Shown piece by piece: positions 19,822 through 28,160 of a stretch of 64,000 nucleotides of DNA (positions within the stretch are counted from its first letter, which is position 1; the number at the start of each line of letters is the position of its first letter). The stretch is from Methylobacillus flagellatus (GTDB lineage Bacteria > Pseudomonadota > Gammaproteobacteria > Burkholderiales > Methylophilaceae). The notes under the pieces were generated by a model that was given only the letters and a program-made list of their open reading frames with translations, made no database searches and was not told where the DNA came from. The stretch is taken from positions 124,001 to 188,000 of the forward strand of contig NZ_SCOU01000003.1 in assembly GCF_005502435.1 (NCBI RefSeq). The letters are read 5' to 3'. The translations under genes were made by a program, and so were the position numbers.

Positions 19822-20520
19822 TTAAACGGTCGCCAGTGCGGCGCGCAGTTCACCGACCACGGTGTTGTAGCGGTTAGGGTCGGTGTCTCTGGCCTTGCCG
19901 AACACGGCAGAGCCAGCCACGAAGGTGTCAGCACCAGCACGGGCGATCTCGGCGATGTTTTGTGGGTTTACGCCGCCGTCGATCTCCAGCCAGATCTCGC
20001 GGCCGGTCTTTTCGGTGTAGGCATCGATACGGGCACGGGCCTGACGCAGCTTGTCCAGCGTGCCTGGAATGAACTTCTGGCCGCCGAAGCCTGGGTTCAC
20101 CGACATCAGCAGGATCATGTCCACCTTGTCCATGACGTAATCCAGGTAATCCAGCGGTGTGGCCGGGTTGAACACCAGGCCGGATTTACAGCCATGCTCA
20201 CGCACCAGTGACAGGCTGCGGTCGATATGGTCGGACGCTTCCGGGTGGAAGGTGATGATGTTGGCACCGGCCTTGGCAAAATCCGGGATGATGCGGTCCA
20301 CCGGCTTCACCATCAGATGCACGTCGATGATGGCATCGGTGACCGGGCGGATCGCTTCGCACACCAGCGGGCCTATGGTCAGGTTGGGAACGTAGTGGTT
20401 GTCCATGACGTCAAAGTGCACGATGTCGGTGCCGGAAGTGATCACGTCGGTGATCTCCTGGCCCAGCTTGGCAAAGTTGGCGGAAAGGATGCTAGGGGCG
20501 ATGCGGAATTGTTTGGCCAT
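19822..20520 (-). CDS. rpe: Ribulose-phosphate 3-epimerase
   Basis: Interconverts ribulose 5-phosphate and xylulose 5-phosphate in the pentose phosphate pathway and, in methylotrophs, in regeneration of ribulose 5-phosphate for formaldehyde fixation. TIM-barrel residues are clear: [14 protein letters not shown] at the start, [35 protein letters not shown] and [10 protein letters not shown]. At 232 residues it is slightly longer than usual at the C-terminus. In many relatives a phosphoglycolate phosphatase lies between rpe and trpE; none is present here. It is divergent from hemA. Confidence 0.96.
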   Translation of the reverse strand: MAKQFRIAPSILSANFAKLGQEITDVITSGTDIVHFDVMDNHYVPNLTIGPLVCEAIRPVTDAIIDVHLMVKPVDRIIPDFAKAGANIITFHPEASDHIDRSLSLVREHGCKSGLVFNPATPLDYLDYVMDKVDMILLMSVNPGFGGQKFIPGTLDKLRQARARIDAYTEKTGREIWLEIDGGVNPQNIAEIARAGADTFVAGSAVFGKARDTDPNRYNTVVGELRAALATV

Positions 20521-20639
20521 GTTGTTTTTAACTTCGGTTGCGCGAAAAAATCCTATTTTAACCGCAATCTGCGCGACAGATACAGCCTAAGCGGCTGAAA
20601 TTGTTGCTTATGCCCGTCTGATGCTGGAAAATCACGCCC

Positions 20640-21896
20640 ATGCAATTATTCACCGTCGGGGTTAACCACACCACCGCTCCGCTTTCCATCCGCGAACACG
20701 TCGCCTTTCAGCACGAGCATCTGGGCCCCGCCCTGCGTGCGCTGACCGCGCCGGGCGCGGGTTTCGGCGTGAGCGAGGCGGCGATCCTGTCCACCTGCAA
20801 CCGCACCGAACTTTATTGCAACACCGACGACCCGCAACGCGCGCTGGCCTGGCTGGCGCAATATCACCAGCTCAATCCGCAGAACATCCAGCCTTACACC
20901 TACACCCTGCCACAGCAGGACGCGGTCAAGCACGCCTTCCGCGTGGCCGCTGGGCTGGATTCCATGGTGCTGGGCGAGCCGCAGATCCTGGGGCAGATGA
21001 AACAGGCGGTGCGCATCGCCGAAGATGCAGGCACGCTGGGCACCTTGCTGCACAAGCTGTTCCAGCGCACCTTCGCCGTGGCCAAGGAAGTGCGCACCAC
21101 CACCGATATCGGCGCCAATTCGGTGTCCATGGCCGCCGCAGCGGTCAAGCTGGCACAGAAGATCTTTGGCAACCTGGCCGGCCGCAAGGTGGTGTTCGTG
21201 GGCGCAGGCGAGATGATCGCCCTGTGTGCAGACCATTTTGCTGCGCAGAAACCGGCCGCCATGGTGGTGGCCAACCGCACGCTGGAACGCGGTCAGGAGC
21301 TGGCCGAGAAGATCGGCGGGACTGCCATGCTGCTCATGGACCTGCCGGACCGGCTGGCCGAATTCGATATCGTGGTCACCTGTACCGCCAGCCAGTTGCC
21401 CATCATCGGTTTGGGCATGGTGGAGCGCGCCATCAAGGCACGTAAACACAAACCCATGTTCATCGTCGACCTGGCGGTGCCACGCGATGTGGAAGCCGAA
21501 GCCGCAGCGCTGGATGACGTGTTCCTGTATACCGTGGATGACCTGGCGCAAGTGGTGCAACAGGGTCTGGGCAGTCGGCAGGAAGCCGCCGCCGAGGCCG
21601 AGACCATCATCGCCGCCCGTGTCGACCATTTCATGCACTGGCTGAAGAACCGCGAGGCCGTGCCCACCATACGCGCGCTGCGTGACCAGGCCGAGCGCAT
21701 GCGTCAGAACGAGCTGGAAAAAGCCCAGCGCATGCTGGCGCGTGGCGAAGACCCGGCTGCTGTCCTCGACGCGCTCAGTAATGCGCTCACCAACAAACTG
21801 CTGCATGGCCCCAGCCATGCGCTCAACCAGCAGCACGGGCATGACCACGCGCAACTGGATACGCTGCTGCGACAGCTGTACCAGCTGGACAATTAA
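20640..21896 (+). CDS. hemA: Glutamyl-tRNA reductase
   Basis: Reduces glutamyl-tRNA to glutamate-1-semialdehyde, the first committed step of the C5 haem pathway. The N-terminus [19 protein letters not shown] is typical. The catalytic Cys is in [11 protein letters not shown] near residue 50, substrate residues in [15 protein letters not shown], and the NADPH-binding domain has VVFVGAGEM. The C-terminal dimerisation helices end at 418, a normal length. It is followed after about 70 bases by prfA, the common bacterial order. Confidence 0.97.
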   Translation: MQLFTVGVNHTTAPLSIREHVAFQHEHLGPALRALTAPGAGFGVSEAAILSTCNRTELYCNTDDPQRALAWLAQYHQLNPQNIQPYTYTLPQQDAVKHAFRVAAGLDSMVLGEPQILGQMKQAVRIAEDAGTLGTLLHKLFQRTFAVAKEVRTTTDIGANSVSMAAAAVKLAQKIFGNLAGRKVVFVGAGEMIALCADHFAAQKPAAMVVANRTLERGQELAEKIGGTAMLLMDLPDRLAEFDIVVTCTASQLPIIGLGMVERAIKARKHKPMFIVDLAVPRDVEAEAAALDDVFLYTVDDLAQVVQQGLGSRQEAAAEAETIIAARVDHFMHWLKNREAVPTIRALRDQAERMRQNELEKAQRMLARGEDPAAVLDALSNALTNKLLHGPSHALNQQHGHDHAQLDTLLRQLYQLDN

Positions 21897-21968
21897 CCGC
21901 TGCCTGTCGCCCGCAACCCGCCGCTGAGTGACTCAACACCAAGAAACAAGCCGAATGAAACCCGCCCT

Positions 21969-23051
21969 ATGAAACCTTCAATGCTCAGAAAGCTCGCCTC
22001 CTTGAGCGAGCGCCTAGACGAATTGAACCGCCTGCTGTCCAGTGAAGGCGCCACCAACGACATGGACGGCTACCGCAAGCTCACGCGTGAACACGCCGAG
22101 ATCACCCCCATCGTCGAGCAATACCGCGCTTACGAGCGCTGCCAGGCCGACCTGCGTGAAGCCGAGGCGATGTTGTCCGACCCGGAGATGAAAGCCTTCG
22201 CGCAGGAAGAGATCGAAGCCGCCAAGGCGCGTCAGGAGGAGATCGCTCTGCAGCTGCAAAAACTGCTGCTGCCCAAAGACCCCAACGACGAGCGCAACAT
22301 CTTTCTCGAGATCCGCGCCGGTACAGGTGGCGATGAATCGGCGCTGTTCGCCGGTGACCTGTTCCGCATGTACAGCCGCTATGCCGAGCGTCAACGCTGG
22401 AAGGTGGAAGTGGTGTCGGCCAGCGAATCCGAAGTGGGCGGCTATAAAGAAGTCATCGCCAAGATAGAGGGCTTCGGCGCCTATTCCAGACTCAAGTTCG
22501 AATCGGGTGGCCACCGCGTGCAGCGCGTGCCTGAGACCGAGACCCAGGGCCGCATCCACACCTCCGCGTGTACCGTGGCCATCCTGCCGGAAGCCGATGA
22601 AGTGAGTGATGTGGTGATCAACCCGGCGGATATCCGCATCGACACCTTCCGTGCCAGCGGCGCGGGTGGTCAGCACATCAACAAGACCGATTCTGCCGTG
22701 CGCATCACCCATTTCCCTACCGGCCTGGTGGTCGAGTGTCAGGACGGCCGCAGCCAGCACTCCAACAAAGCGCAGGCCATGCAAGTGCTGGCCGCGCGCA
22801 TCAAGGCCAAGCAGGTGGACGAGCAGCAGTCCAAGATCGCCTCCGAGCGTAAGTCGCTGATCGGTTCAGGTGACCGCTCCGAGCGCATCCGCACCTACAA
22901 TTACCCGCAGGGCCGCATCACCGACCACCGCATCAACCTCACGCTGTACAAGATCGACGCCATCACCGAGGGCGATATGGACGAACTCATCGGCGCGCTG
23001 GCGGCGGAGCACCAGGCCGACCTGCTGGCCACGCTGGGCGAAGATAATTAG
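21969..23051 (+). CDS. prfA: Peptide chain release factor 1
   Basis: Recognises UAA and UAG stop codons and triggers peptide release. The GGQ motif is in [18 protein letters not shown] (about residues 226-243), preceded by the [14 protein letters not shown] region and the [14 protein letters not shown] decoding segment. The 360-residue length is standard. The prmC gene, which methylates the GGQ Gln, follows 650 bases later with one gene between. Confidence 0.97.
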   Translation: MKPSMLRKLASLSERLDELNRLLSSEGATNDMDGYRKLTREHAEITPIVEQYRAYERCQADLREAEAMLSDPEMKAFAQEEIEAAKARQEEIALQLQKLLLPKDPNDERNIFLEIRAGTGGDESALFAGDLFRMYSRYAERQRWKVEVVSASESEVGGYKEVIAKIEGFGAYSRLKFESGGHRVQRVPETETQGRIHTSACTVAILPEADEVSDVVINPADIRIDTFRASGAGGQHINKTDSAVRITHFPTGLVVECQDGRSQHSNKAQAMQVLAARIKAKQVDEQQSKIASERKSLIGSGDRSERIRTYNYPQGRITDHRINLTLYKIDAITEGDMDELIGALAAEHQADLLATLGEDN

Positions 23052-23087
23052 GTTTGGTTACCCATGTCAGGATAACTAGGTCCGGAC

Positions 23088-23175
23088 AATCAGGCTAGGC
23101 TAATTTAAGCCTGATTCAAGTTGGGCAGGCTGAGTGAATCAGCCGCCAGAGTTAAATAGGCTGAATAAATCAGCC
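23088..23175. repeat. Cluster of three short hairpins
   Basis: AATCAGGCT/AGCCTGATT (23088-23116), GGCTGA/TCAGCC (23128-23144) and GGCTGA/TCAGCC (23159-23175) lie head to tail between prfA and the next gene. The last two are near-identical units with five-base loops. None is followed by a T-run. Confidence 0.55.
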
Positions 23176-23211
23176 GCAAACCAACCAGCACTAGAACAAC
23201 CGGGAATCAGC

Positions 23212-23700
23212 ATGGCGATCAAGCCCGCAAGTGTGAAAAGTGGCGCCGTAAGTACATCAGAAAGTACCCCAGCCAGCCTGCGCGCCATCGCGCTGCTGGC
23301 CTTCGGTCGTGGTTTGCTGATCCTGCTCACCGCCATCGCCCTGTTCAGCCACTTGGATACCGACTGGCAGATGGCGCTGGAACAGGTCATGCTGCACTTG
23401 CACCTCAACCCCGCTAAACACACGCCACGTTTCCTGCTGGAACTGGCGCACGATTTCACCCAGCCGCGTATGCTCATGATCGCTACAGGCGGGCTGGTCT
23501 ATGTCGCGCTGCGCTGGGCCGAGGCCTACGGACTCTGGTTCGGCAAGCGCTGGGCCAAATGGCTGGGCCTGGCCAGTGCTGCGGTCTACCTGCCGCTGGA
23601 AGTGATCGAGCTGCTGCGCCAGCCTTCCTGGCTGGTGCTGGCGCTGTTGCAGCTGAACCTGATCATCGTTGTTGTGCTGTGGCGTAATCTGCGTCGCTGA
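23212..23700 (+). CDS. DUF2127 family membrane protein
   Basis: A small inner-membrane protein of 162 residues when started at ATG 23212 (MAIKPASVKSG); a GTG at 23134 would add 26 poorly conserved residues. Hydrophobic segments are LRAIALLAFGRGLLILLTAIALF, MLMIATGGLVYVALRWAEAYGLWFG, LGLASAAVYLPLEVIELL and LVLALLQLNLIIVVVLW, so about four membrane passes. The R-WAEAYGLWFGKRWAKW segment is typical of DUF2127. Function unknown. It is five bases from prmC, probably in the same transcript. Confidence 0.75.
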   Translation: MAIKPASVKSGAVSTSESTPASLRAIALLAFGRGLLILLTAIALFSHLDTDWQMALEQVMLHLHLNPAKHTPRFLLELAHDFTQPRMLMIATGGLVYVALRWAEAYGLWFGKRWAKWLGLASAAVYLPLEVIELLRQPSWLVLALLQLNLIIVVVLWRNLRR

Positions 23701-23705
23701 CGGCC

Positions 23706-24632
23706 ATGGCCTCCATACAGCAGCTGTTGCGTGCCGCCCATCAACAACTGGCCGACGTGCTACTTCTTGAAAGCCGTGAAGCGCGTAATGAGGCGCGTAT
23801 GCTGCTCTCCGCCGTGTTGGCGGGCGTCAGTCATGCCTGGCTGATCAGCCATGATCAGGAGGCACTCACCGCCCCCCAGCAGGCCGCGTTCGACGCGCTG
23901 CTGCAGCGCCGACTGGCCGGTGAACCCATCGCCTATATCCTTGAACAGCGTGAGTTCTACGGTTTGGCGCTGCGCGTCACAGCCGATACGCTGATCCCGC
24001 GCCCGGATACCGAAACGCTGGTCGAAGCCGCGCTGACAAAGATCCCGGCAACACCTTTGCTCAAACCTGATGATCCACACCAAGGTTGCCAGGGTCACGG
24101 CTTTCAGATCCTGGACCTCGGCACAGGTACCGGCGCCATCGCGCTTGCTATTGCCCAGCAGCGCCCGCAGGTGCAGGTCACCGCTGTCGATGCTTCCGCC
24201 GCCGCACTCAACGTAGCGCAACACAACGCCCTGCAGCTGGGTCTTGCCAATGTGTGGCTGTTGCAAAGTGACTGGTTCAGCGCGCTGAACTGCCCGCAAG
24301 ATGGTGCGCCTGACCGCGCGCGCTACCATCTCATTGTAAGCAACCCGCCATACATCGCCGCCGGTGACCCGCACCTCACACAAGGCGATCTGCGCTTTGA
24401 GCCCATGAGCGCGCTCGCCTCCGGGCCCGACGGCCTGGACGACATCCGCCACATCGTTGCGCAAGCGCCGCAACACCTGGTGGCGGGTGGCTGGCTCATG
24501 CTGGAGCATGGCTATGACCAGGCGGATGCAGTGGCTGAGTTGATGAAATTGCAGGGGTTTACCGAGATCAGCCATGCCAAGGATTTTGCAGGGCATCAAA
24601 GAGTTACCATCGGTGTTCGAGGAGAGCGCTGA
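23706..24632 (+). CDS. prmC: Release factor glutamine methyltransferase
   Basis: SAM-dependent N5-methylation of the Gln in the GGQ motif of release factors. The N-terminal helical domain is followed by GEPIAYILEQREFYG and the SAM-binding ILDLGTGTGAIALAIA, with the catalytic NPPY at IVSNPPYIAAGD. There is an insert of about ten residues before motif I (PHQGCQGHGFQ) compared with shorter homologues. The length of 308 is otherwise near normal. It is the last core gene before the restriction island. Confidence 0.94.
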   Translation: MASIQQLLRAAHQQLADVLLLESREARNEARMLLSAVLAGVSHAWLISHDQEALTAPQQAAFDALLQRRLAGEPIAYILEQREFYGLALRVTADTLIPRPDTETLVEAALTKIPATPLLKPDDPHQGCQGHGFQILDLGTGTGAIALAIAQQRPQVQVTAVDASAAALNVAQHNALQLGLANVWLLQSDWFSALNCPQDGAPDRARYHLIVSNPPYIAAGDPHLTQGDLRFEPMSALASGPDGLDDIRHIVAQAPQHLVAGGWLMLEHGYDQADAVAELMKLQGFTEISHAKDFAGHQRVTIGVRGER

Positions 24633-24772
24633 GTTCTGCAACCAATGCTGCAGGCCCGAATTCTATCTTTACGTCAGGAGGCATTAACTTATCGATGTTC
24701 GTGTGCTGCAAGGTAACCTGAAATTGAACAGCATAGCCTGCTGCTGCGCTTATTTTTAAGTGCTATTACGAA

Positions 24773-26995
24773 TTAGTTTGTCGCTGCTATAAGTTGTGGC
24801 GTTATTTCTGTACATCCTCCATCTAAACTGCAAACATCATTGTAAAGATTGATAAGGTGTTCAATTGTAAGATCAAGGATTGGCTCATACATGAATGCAT
24901 TAAGATGAATGTTTGAACTGACAGTAATACTCACCTTTTCTAGGGTACGCATCTCCTGAGCTGCTGGAGCCAACTGTGCGAACTCCTTCATCAAGTTACC
25001 GAATTGACTATTAGATTGACACCAGTAGTTCGCGTCGTTTTTGAGAGTCCGAATCCTTTTAGTAATAAAGATTTCGGCTTGCAAGCGTATTGCGATTGAA
25101 AGCAATACCTTGTCCTCCAAATTTATTCCATTATGTGTAACCTGATTGCAAATCTCAGTCGCTTGAGTGAAGAGGCACTCTTTTACTAACTGTGTACTAG
25201 TTGTGGGGTGCGCGCTGCCAAAAACCGCATTGTAAATGCCTAGATAGTTGCCAACGGTAACTTGATCGGTATCGTTTTTCCAGTGTAGCAAGCTGGTTAG
25301 TTTTCGGTAGTCCGAATCTGCCTCACCTTTCGTGTATTCAATCAGATTGCGAGTGAATGGAATTGTTGCACAGAGAATCCGGTCGCTTATGGCCACCTTG
25401 TCTTTCATTTTTCCAATGAAATAGTTTTTGACGCCATCCGCTTTTTCGAGAGTTATAGAGCCAACGTTCTTGTTGGCCATGAGGCATCTGTCGTACGGGA
25501 CAAAGTTACTGTTAAGCGTTCTGAAAAAATCAAAGTTATGAGTCAGGATGATCTGGTAAAAATTGTCTATTTTGCAGATGTCATCCAAGTACTGAAGGAT
25601 GGCATGCTTGTTTTTATAGTCGAAAGAGTCGGCAACATCATCAAGTATAAAAAGCGTTTCTTGATTTGTTAACTTTCGAGACTCAACCTCAAAAATAAAA
25701 TTCAAAAGATAGAGCGCGCGTTTTTCGCCTTGGCTTAAGGTTTTAATTTCAGATCGTAACCATTCGACTGAGTCGTTTCCGTCGCAGAAGGTGAACTTGA
25801 GCTTGGCATTGTCTTTGCCAAGTGCAGCTTGTGCCTGATTTGCAACAGAAAGAGAAAACGGCATATCCACAAACCGGTCATTAAAAAGATCGACAGCCAT
25901 CGACCATCTAGGAACAGCCTGTGCAGCGCTTGCTTCAATCTGCTCTATTTCATCTTTGCTTGTGGAATACGATGCCAAATAAGTCATTGCATCAGTAGTG
26001 TTCTGGATATAGTAAGCCCAGAGAGCCTTGCGAAATTCAGCCTGATTTTCAGGCATGAGTTTTTCAAGAAGAAACTCAACATGAACTGGCGAAAGATTTT
26101 CGATGAGATCGGTTAAGCCTTGGGTTTGGGCGTTTTTAGCTAGACTAGCGCGCAGCTTTTTAAGCGAAGCATCCCCATCAATTATCGCATGGATGGCTTG
26201 CAGCTTTTGATCAAGTTCTACCTTGTTGATGGATGCTTCTTCACCTCGTAGGTGAACGCGGTGTCCGCCAGCAAAGAATCCATGTTTGTGCAGTGCTGCA
26301 AATGAGGTCTCTGCTTTCGTTGGATTAAAAACACCTTTTTGGTAAATCGTTCCTGCCTGATTAAACAGCTCTTGATAGCGTTTATTGAACTCACTCGCTT
26401 TTGTTATAAATTCCTGACTTTTTAGAACTTCGATAGCTTTCGGGTCGAAAATGGTCGCATATTCATAAGGACTTAAATCCTCCTCAATCACGGTCGCTTT
26501 GATTGTTTCTATGCAGGCGGGGAAATTACTTAAATGCCAGTCGTCTAGAAGTTTATTCTCGACATCTGTGGTTTTAACTTTTGATGATTTTTGAAGTGAC
26601 CCAATAAGCTTGTCTTTCAGTCTCTCGAGATTAACGAGTAGCTCATCGTATCTGGCCTTGTGCGCAGGATTTACGAGAACATTCGTGATGGCAGGACTGT
26701 CGATGCTGATATCAATTTCTGATTTCAGTACATAAATCATCTCCTTCGGAAGTGCAGTGCCATCCGCTTCAACCACGTGAGTTGCCGCGCGGTTGTAACG
26801 CTCTTCTGTTGGTATATCTCCTTTAGAAAGCATCTCAAATGTTTTCGCAAAAGACGATTTCATCAACCCATTTGGCGCATAAATGGCATAAGCCTTTGCT
26901 TTTGGCTTATCAGGATTTCCTATGTTGAAATCAAATTCATGATTCAGCGTTTGAATGCCATAGCAGTTTCTTAGATCAACTTTTAACTTATTCAT
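24773..26995 (-). CDS. ABC/AAA-type ATPase linked to type I restriction; possible anticodon-nuclease-like effector
   Basis: A 740-residue soluble ATPase. ABC motifs are visible: a divergent Walker A APNGLMKSSF (residues 40-49), signature LSQGEKRAL (420-428), Walker B ETLFILDDVADSF (446-458) and an H-switch ILTHN (483-487). The middle (about 110-370) is helical. After the ATPase comes TRNLIEY (R549, E553) and then H571, an R-x3-E...H arrangement like the catalytic triad described for PrrC anticodon nuclease. There is no RloC-style zinc hook. Its ATG overlaps the hsdS stop by eight bases, so it is coupled to the restriction genes. Base composition is visibly AT-richer than the flanks. The nuclease role is inference. 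Confidence 0.7.
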   Translation of the reverse strand: MNKLKVDLRNCYGIQTLNHEFDFNIGNPDKPKAKAYAIYAPNGLMKSSFAKTFEMLSKGDIPTEERYNRAATHVVEADGTALPKEMIYVLKSEIDISIDSPAITNVLVNPAHKARYDELLVNLERLKDKLIGSLQKSSKVKTTDVENKLLDDWHLSNFPACIETIKATVIEEDLSPYEYATIFDPKAIEVLKSQEFITKASEFNKRYQELFNQAGTIYQKGVFNPTKAETSFAALHKHGFFAGGHRVHLRGEEASINKVELDQKLQAIHAIIDGDASLKKLRASLAKNAQTQGLTDLIENLSPVHVEFLLEKLMPENQAEFRKALWAYYIQNTTDAMTYLASYSTSKDEIEQIEASAAQAVPRWSMAVDLFNDRFVDMPFSLSVANQAQAALGKDNAKLKFTFCDGNDSVEWLRSEIKTLSQGEKRALYLLNFIFEVESRKLTNQETLFILDDVADSFDYKNKHAILQYLDDICKIDNFYQIILTHNFDFFRTLNSNFVPYDRCLMANKNVGSITLEKADGVKNYFIGKMKDKVAISDRILCATIPFTRNLIEYTKGEADSDYRKLTSLLHWKNDTDQVTVGNYLGIYNAVFGSAHPTTSTQLVKECLFTQATEICNQVTHNGINLEDKVLLSIAIRLQAEIFITKRIRTLKNDANYWCQSNSQFGNLMKEFAQLAPAAQEMRTLEKVSITVSSNIHLNAFMYEPILDLTIEHLINLYNDVCSLDGGCTEITPQLIAATN

Positions 26996-28160
26996 TGCTT
27001 AGCTTCCTTGCCGTGATTTCCGAAGTCAGCACCATTCGTGACAGATCAAGTTTGCCCTTAAAGGCCTGTTGGCTGAGTGAACCATAGAGGGTTTCAAGAT
27101 CATTTAGGCTTTGCTGGTAGCAGTATTTGGTCTGCTCCACCTTATGAGCAATCAACAGAAAGTTGTCTTGTATCTCTAGCGGAGGAACAGGAATTAGTAG
27201 CTTCACCATCACATCGGAGTCGAACTTTTTAGTGCCGTGGCCTGCAGTTGTTATGAGTTTGAGAATCTGCCTTTTTAGAGCATTTAAACAGTGGAAAACA
27301 TAAGTAGTTCGCAGGTTGCTTTTCAGCTTTATCGCTTTCATGTCCTGATTGATTGCAACATCGACCATGTTTATTGCAGCAGGAAAGGAGTGCGCAAGAA
27401 TCATCCCCCTAACTACGATCAGCAAATGTCCAGGGGTGATGAGTTTGAGCGATGTTTCGTCAAAAACCTTCGCCGAAATGTGATCTTCCGAATCGAAGAT
27501 TTTTGGTACTTTCATATCTTTTGGACTAACCCATGGATACTCACCAATCCAGAAATCATCTCGACTTTTACTCGGGGTGCCGCCACTCGTAAACTTTCCA
27601 ACTTGGCTAAATGGCTCGGTGTCCCAGCCCTTATCATTCCGCACCGGGTCACCGAACATCTCTAGAAACACGCTCTTGAGCAGGTCGTCGAGTTGTTGCA
27701 AGTGTTCCTTGCGCTGGGAGATTAGTCTTTCCACTTTGCCGAGTAGATGGGCGGTGCGGACTTGGTCATTGAGAGGCAGCAGAGGTATCGATCTGCGCTT
27801 TACTTCAGGAAAATGGTCGGCATAGCCACGGCTCTTTACCCGAAGCCCAGAAAGAAAATAGAACAGATAACGATGATCAAGCGCCGCCTTGTCTATAGCT
27901 TCAAGGACCTTTACGTTCGGGCCGAGTACGAAAGGGAAATCAACGTATTTTGCGCGGCGCGTGTGGCCACCGTAGAGCACGAGTGATGGGCTCGGGCTTA
28001 TCAATAGATCTTTCCTGTTTGTCCATCCCTCTATGAAGTCTGCCCCTTGTCCAATCACTGGATACTGACCGTAGGCGGTCCATTCGGATTGAGGTAGGCC
28101 TTGTGCGCCAGAGCCGCGCGACCGAACGGCGAACTCAAAGGGAATATTTTCTAGAGTCAT
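26988..28160 (-). CDS. hsdS: Type I restriction-modification specificity subunit
   Basis: Determines the DNA target of the HsdM/HsdR complex. There are two target-recognition halves, each closed by a conserved helix: RTAHLLGKVERLISQRKEHLQ (about 140-160) and DNFLLIAHKVEQTKYCYQQS near the end. The second TRD starts with the typical GWDTEPFSQVGKFTSGGTPSKS. At 390 residues it is normal, though the first TRD is short (about 125 residues). The start overlaps the hsdM stop in an ATGA. AT-rich composition supports recent acquisition. Confidence 0.92.
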   Translation of the reverse strand: MTLENIPFEFAVRSRGSGAQGLPQSEWTAYGQYPVIGQGADFIEGWTNRKDLLISPSPSLVLYGGHTRRAKYVDFPFVLGPNVKVLEAIDKAALDHRYLFYFLSGLRVKSRGYADHFPEVKRRSIPLLPLNDQVRTAHLLGKVERLISQRKEHLQQLDDLLKSVFLEMFGDPVRNDKGWDTEPFSQVGKFTSGGTPSKSRDDFWIGEYPWVSPKDMKVPKIFDSEDHISAKVFDETSLKLITPGHLLIVVRGMILAHSFPAAINMVDVAINQDMKAIKLKSNLRTTYVFHCLNALKRQILKLITTAGHGTKKFDSDVMVKLLIPVPPLEIQDNFLLIAHKVEQTKYCYQQSLNDLETLYGSLSQQAFKGKLDLSRMVLTSEITARKLSNE

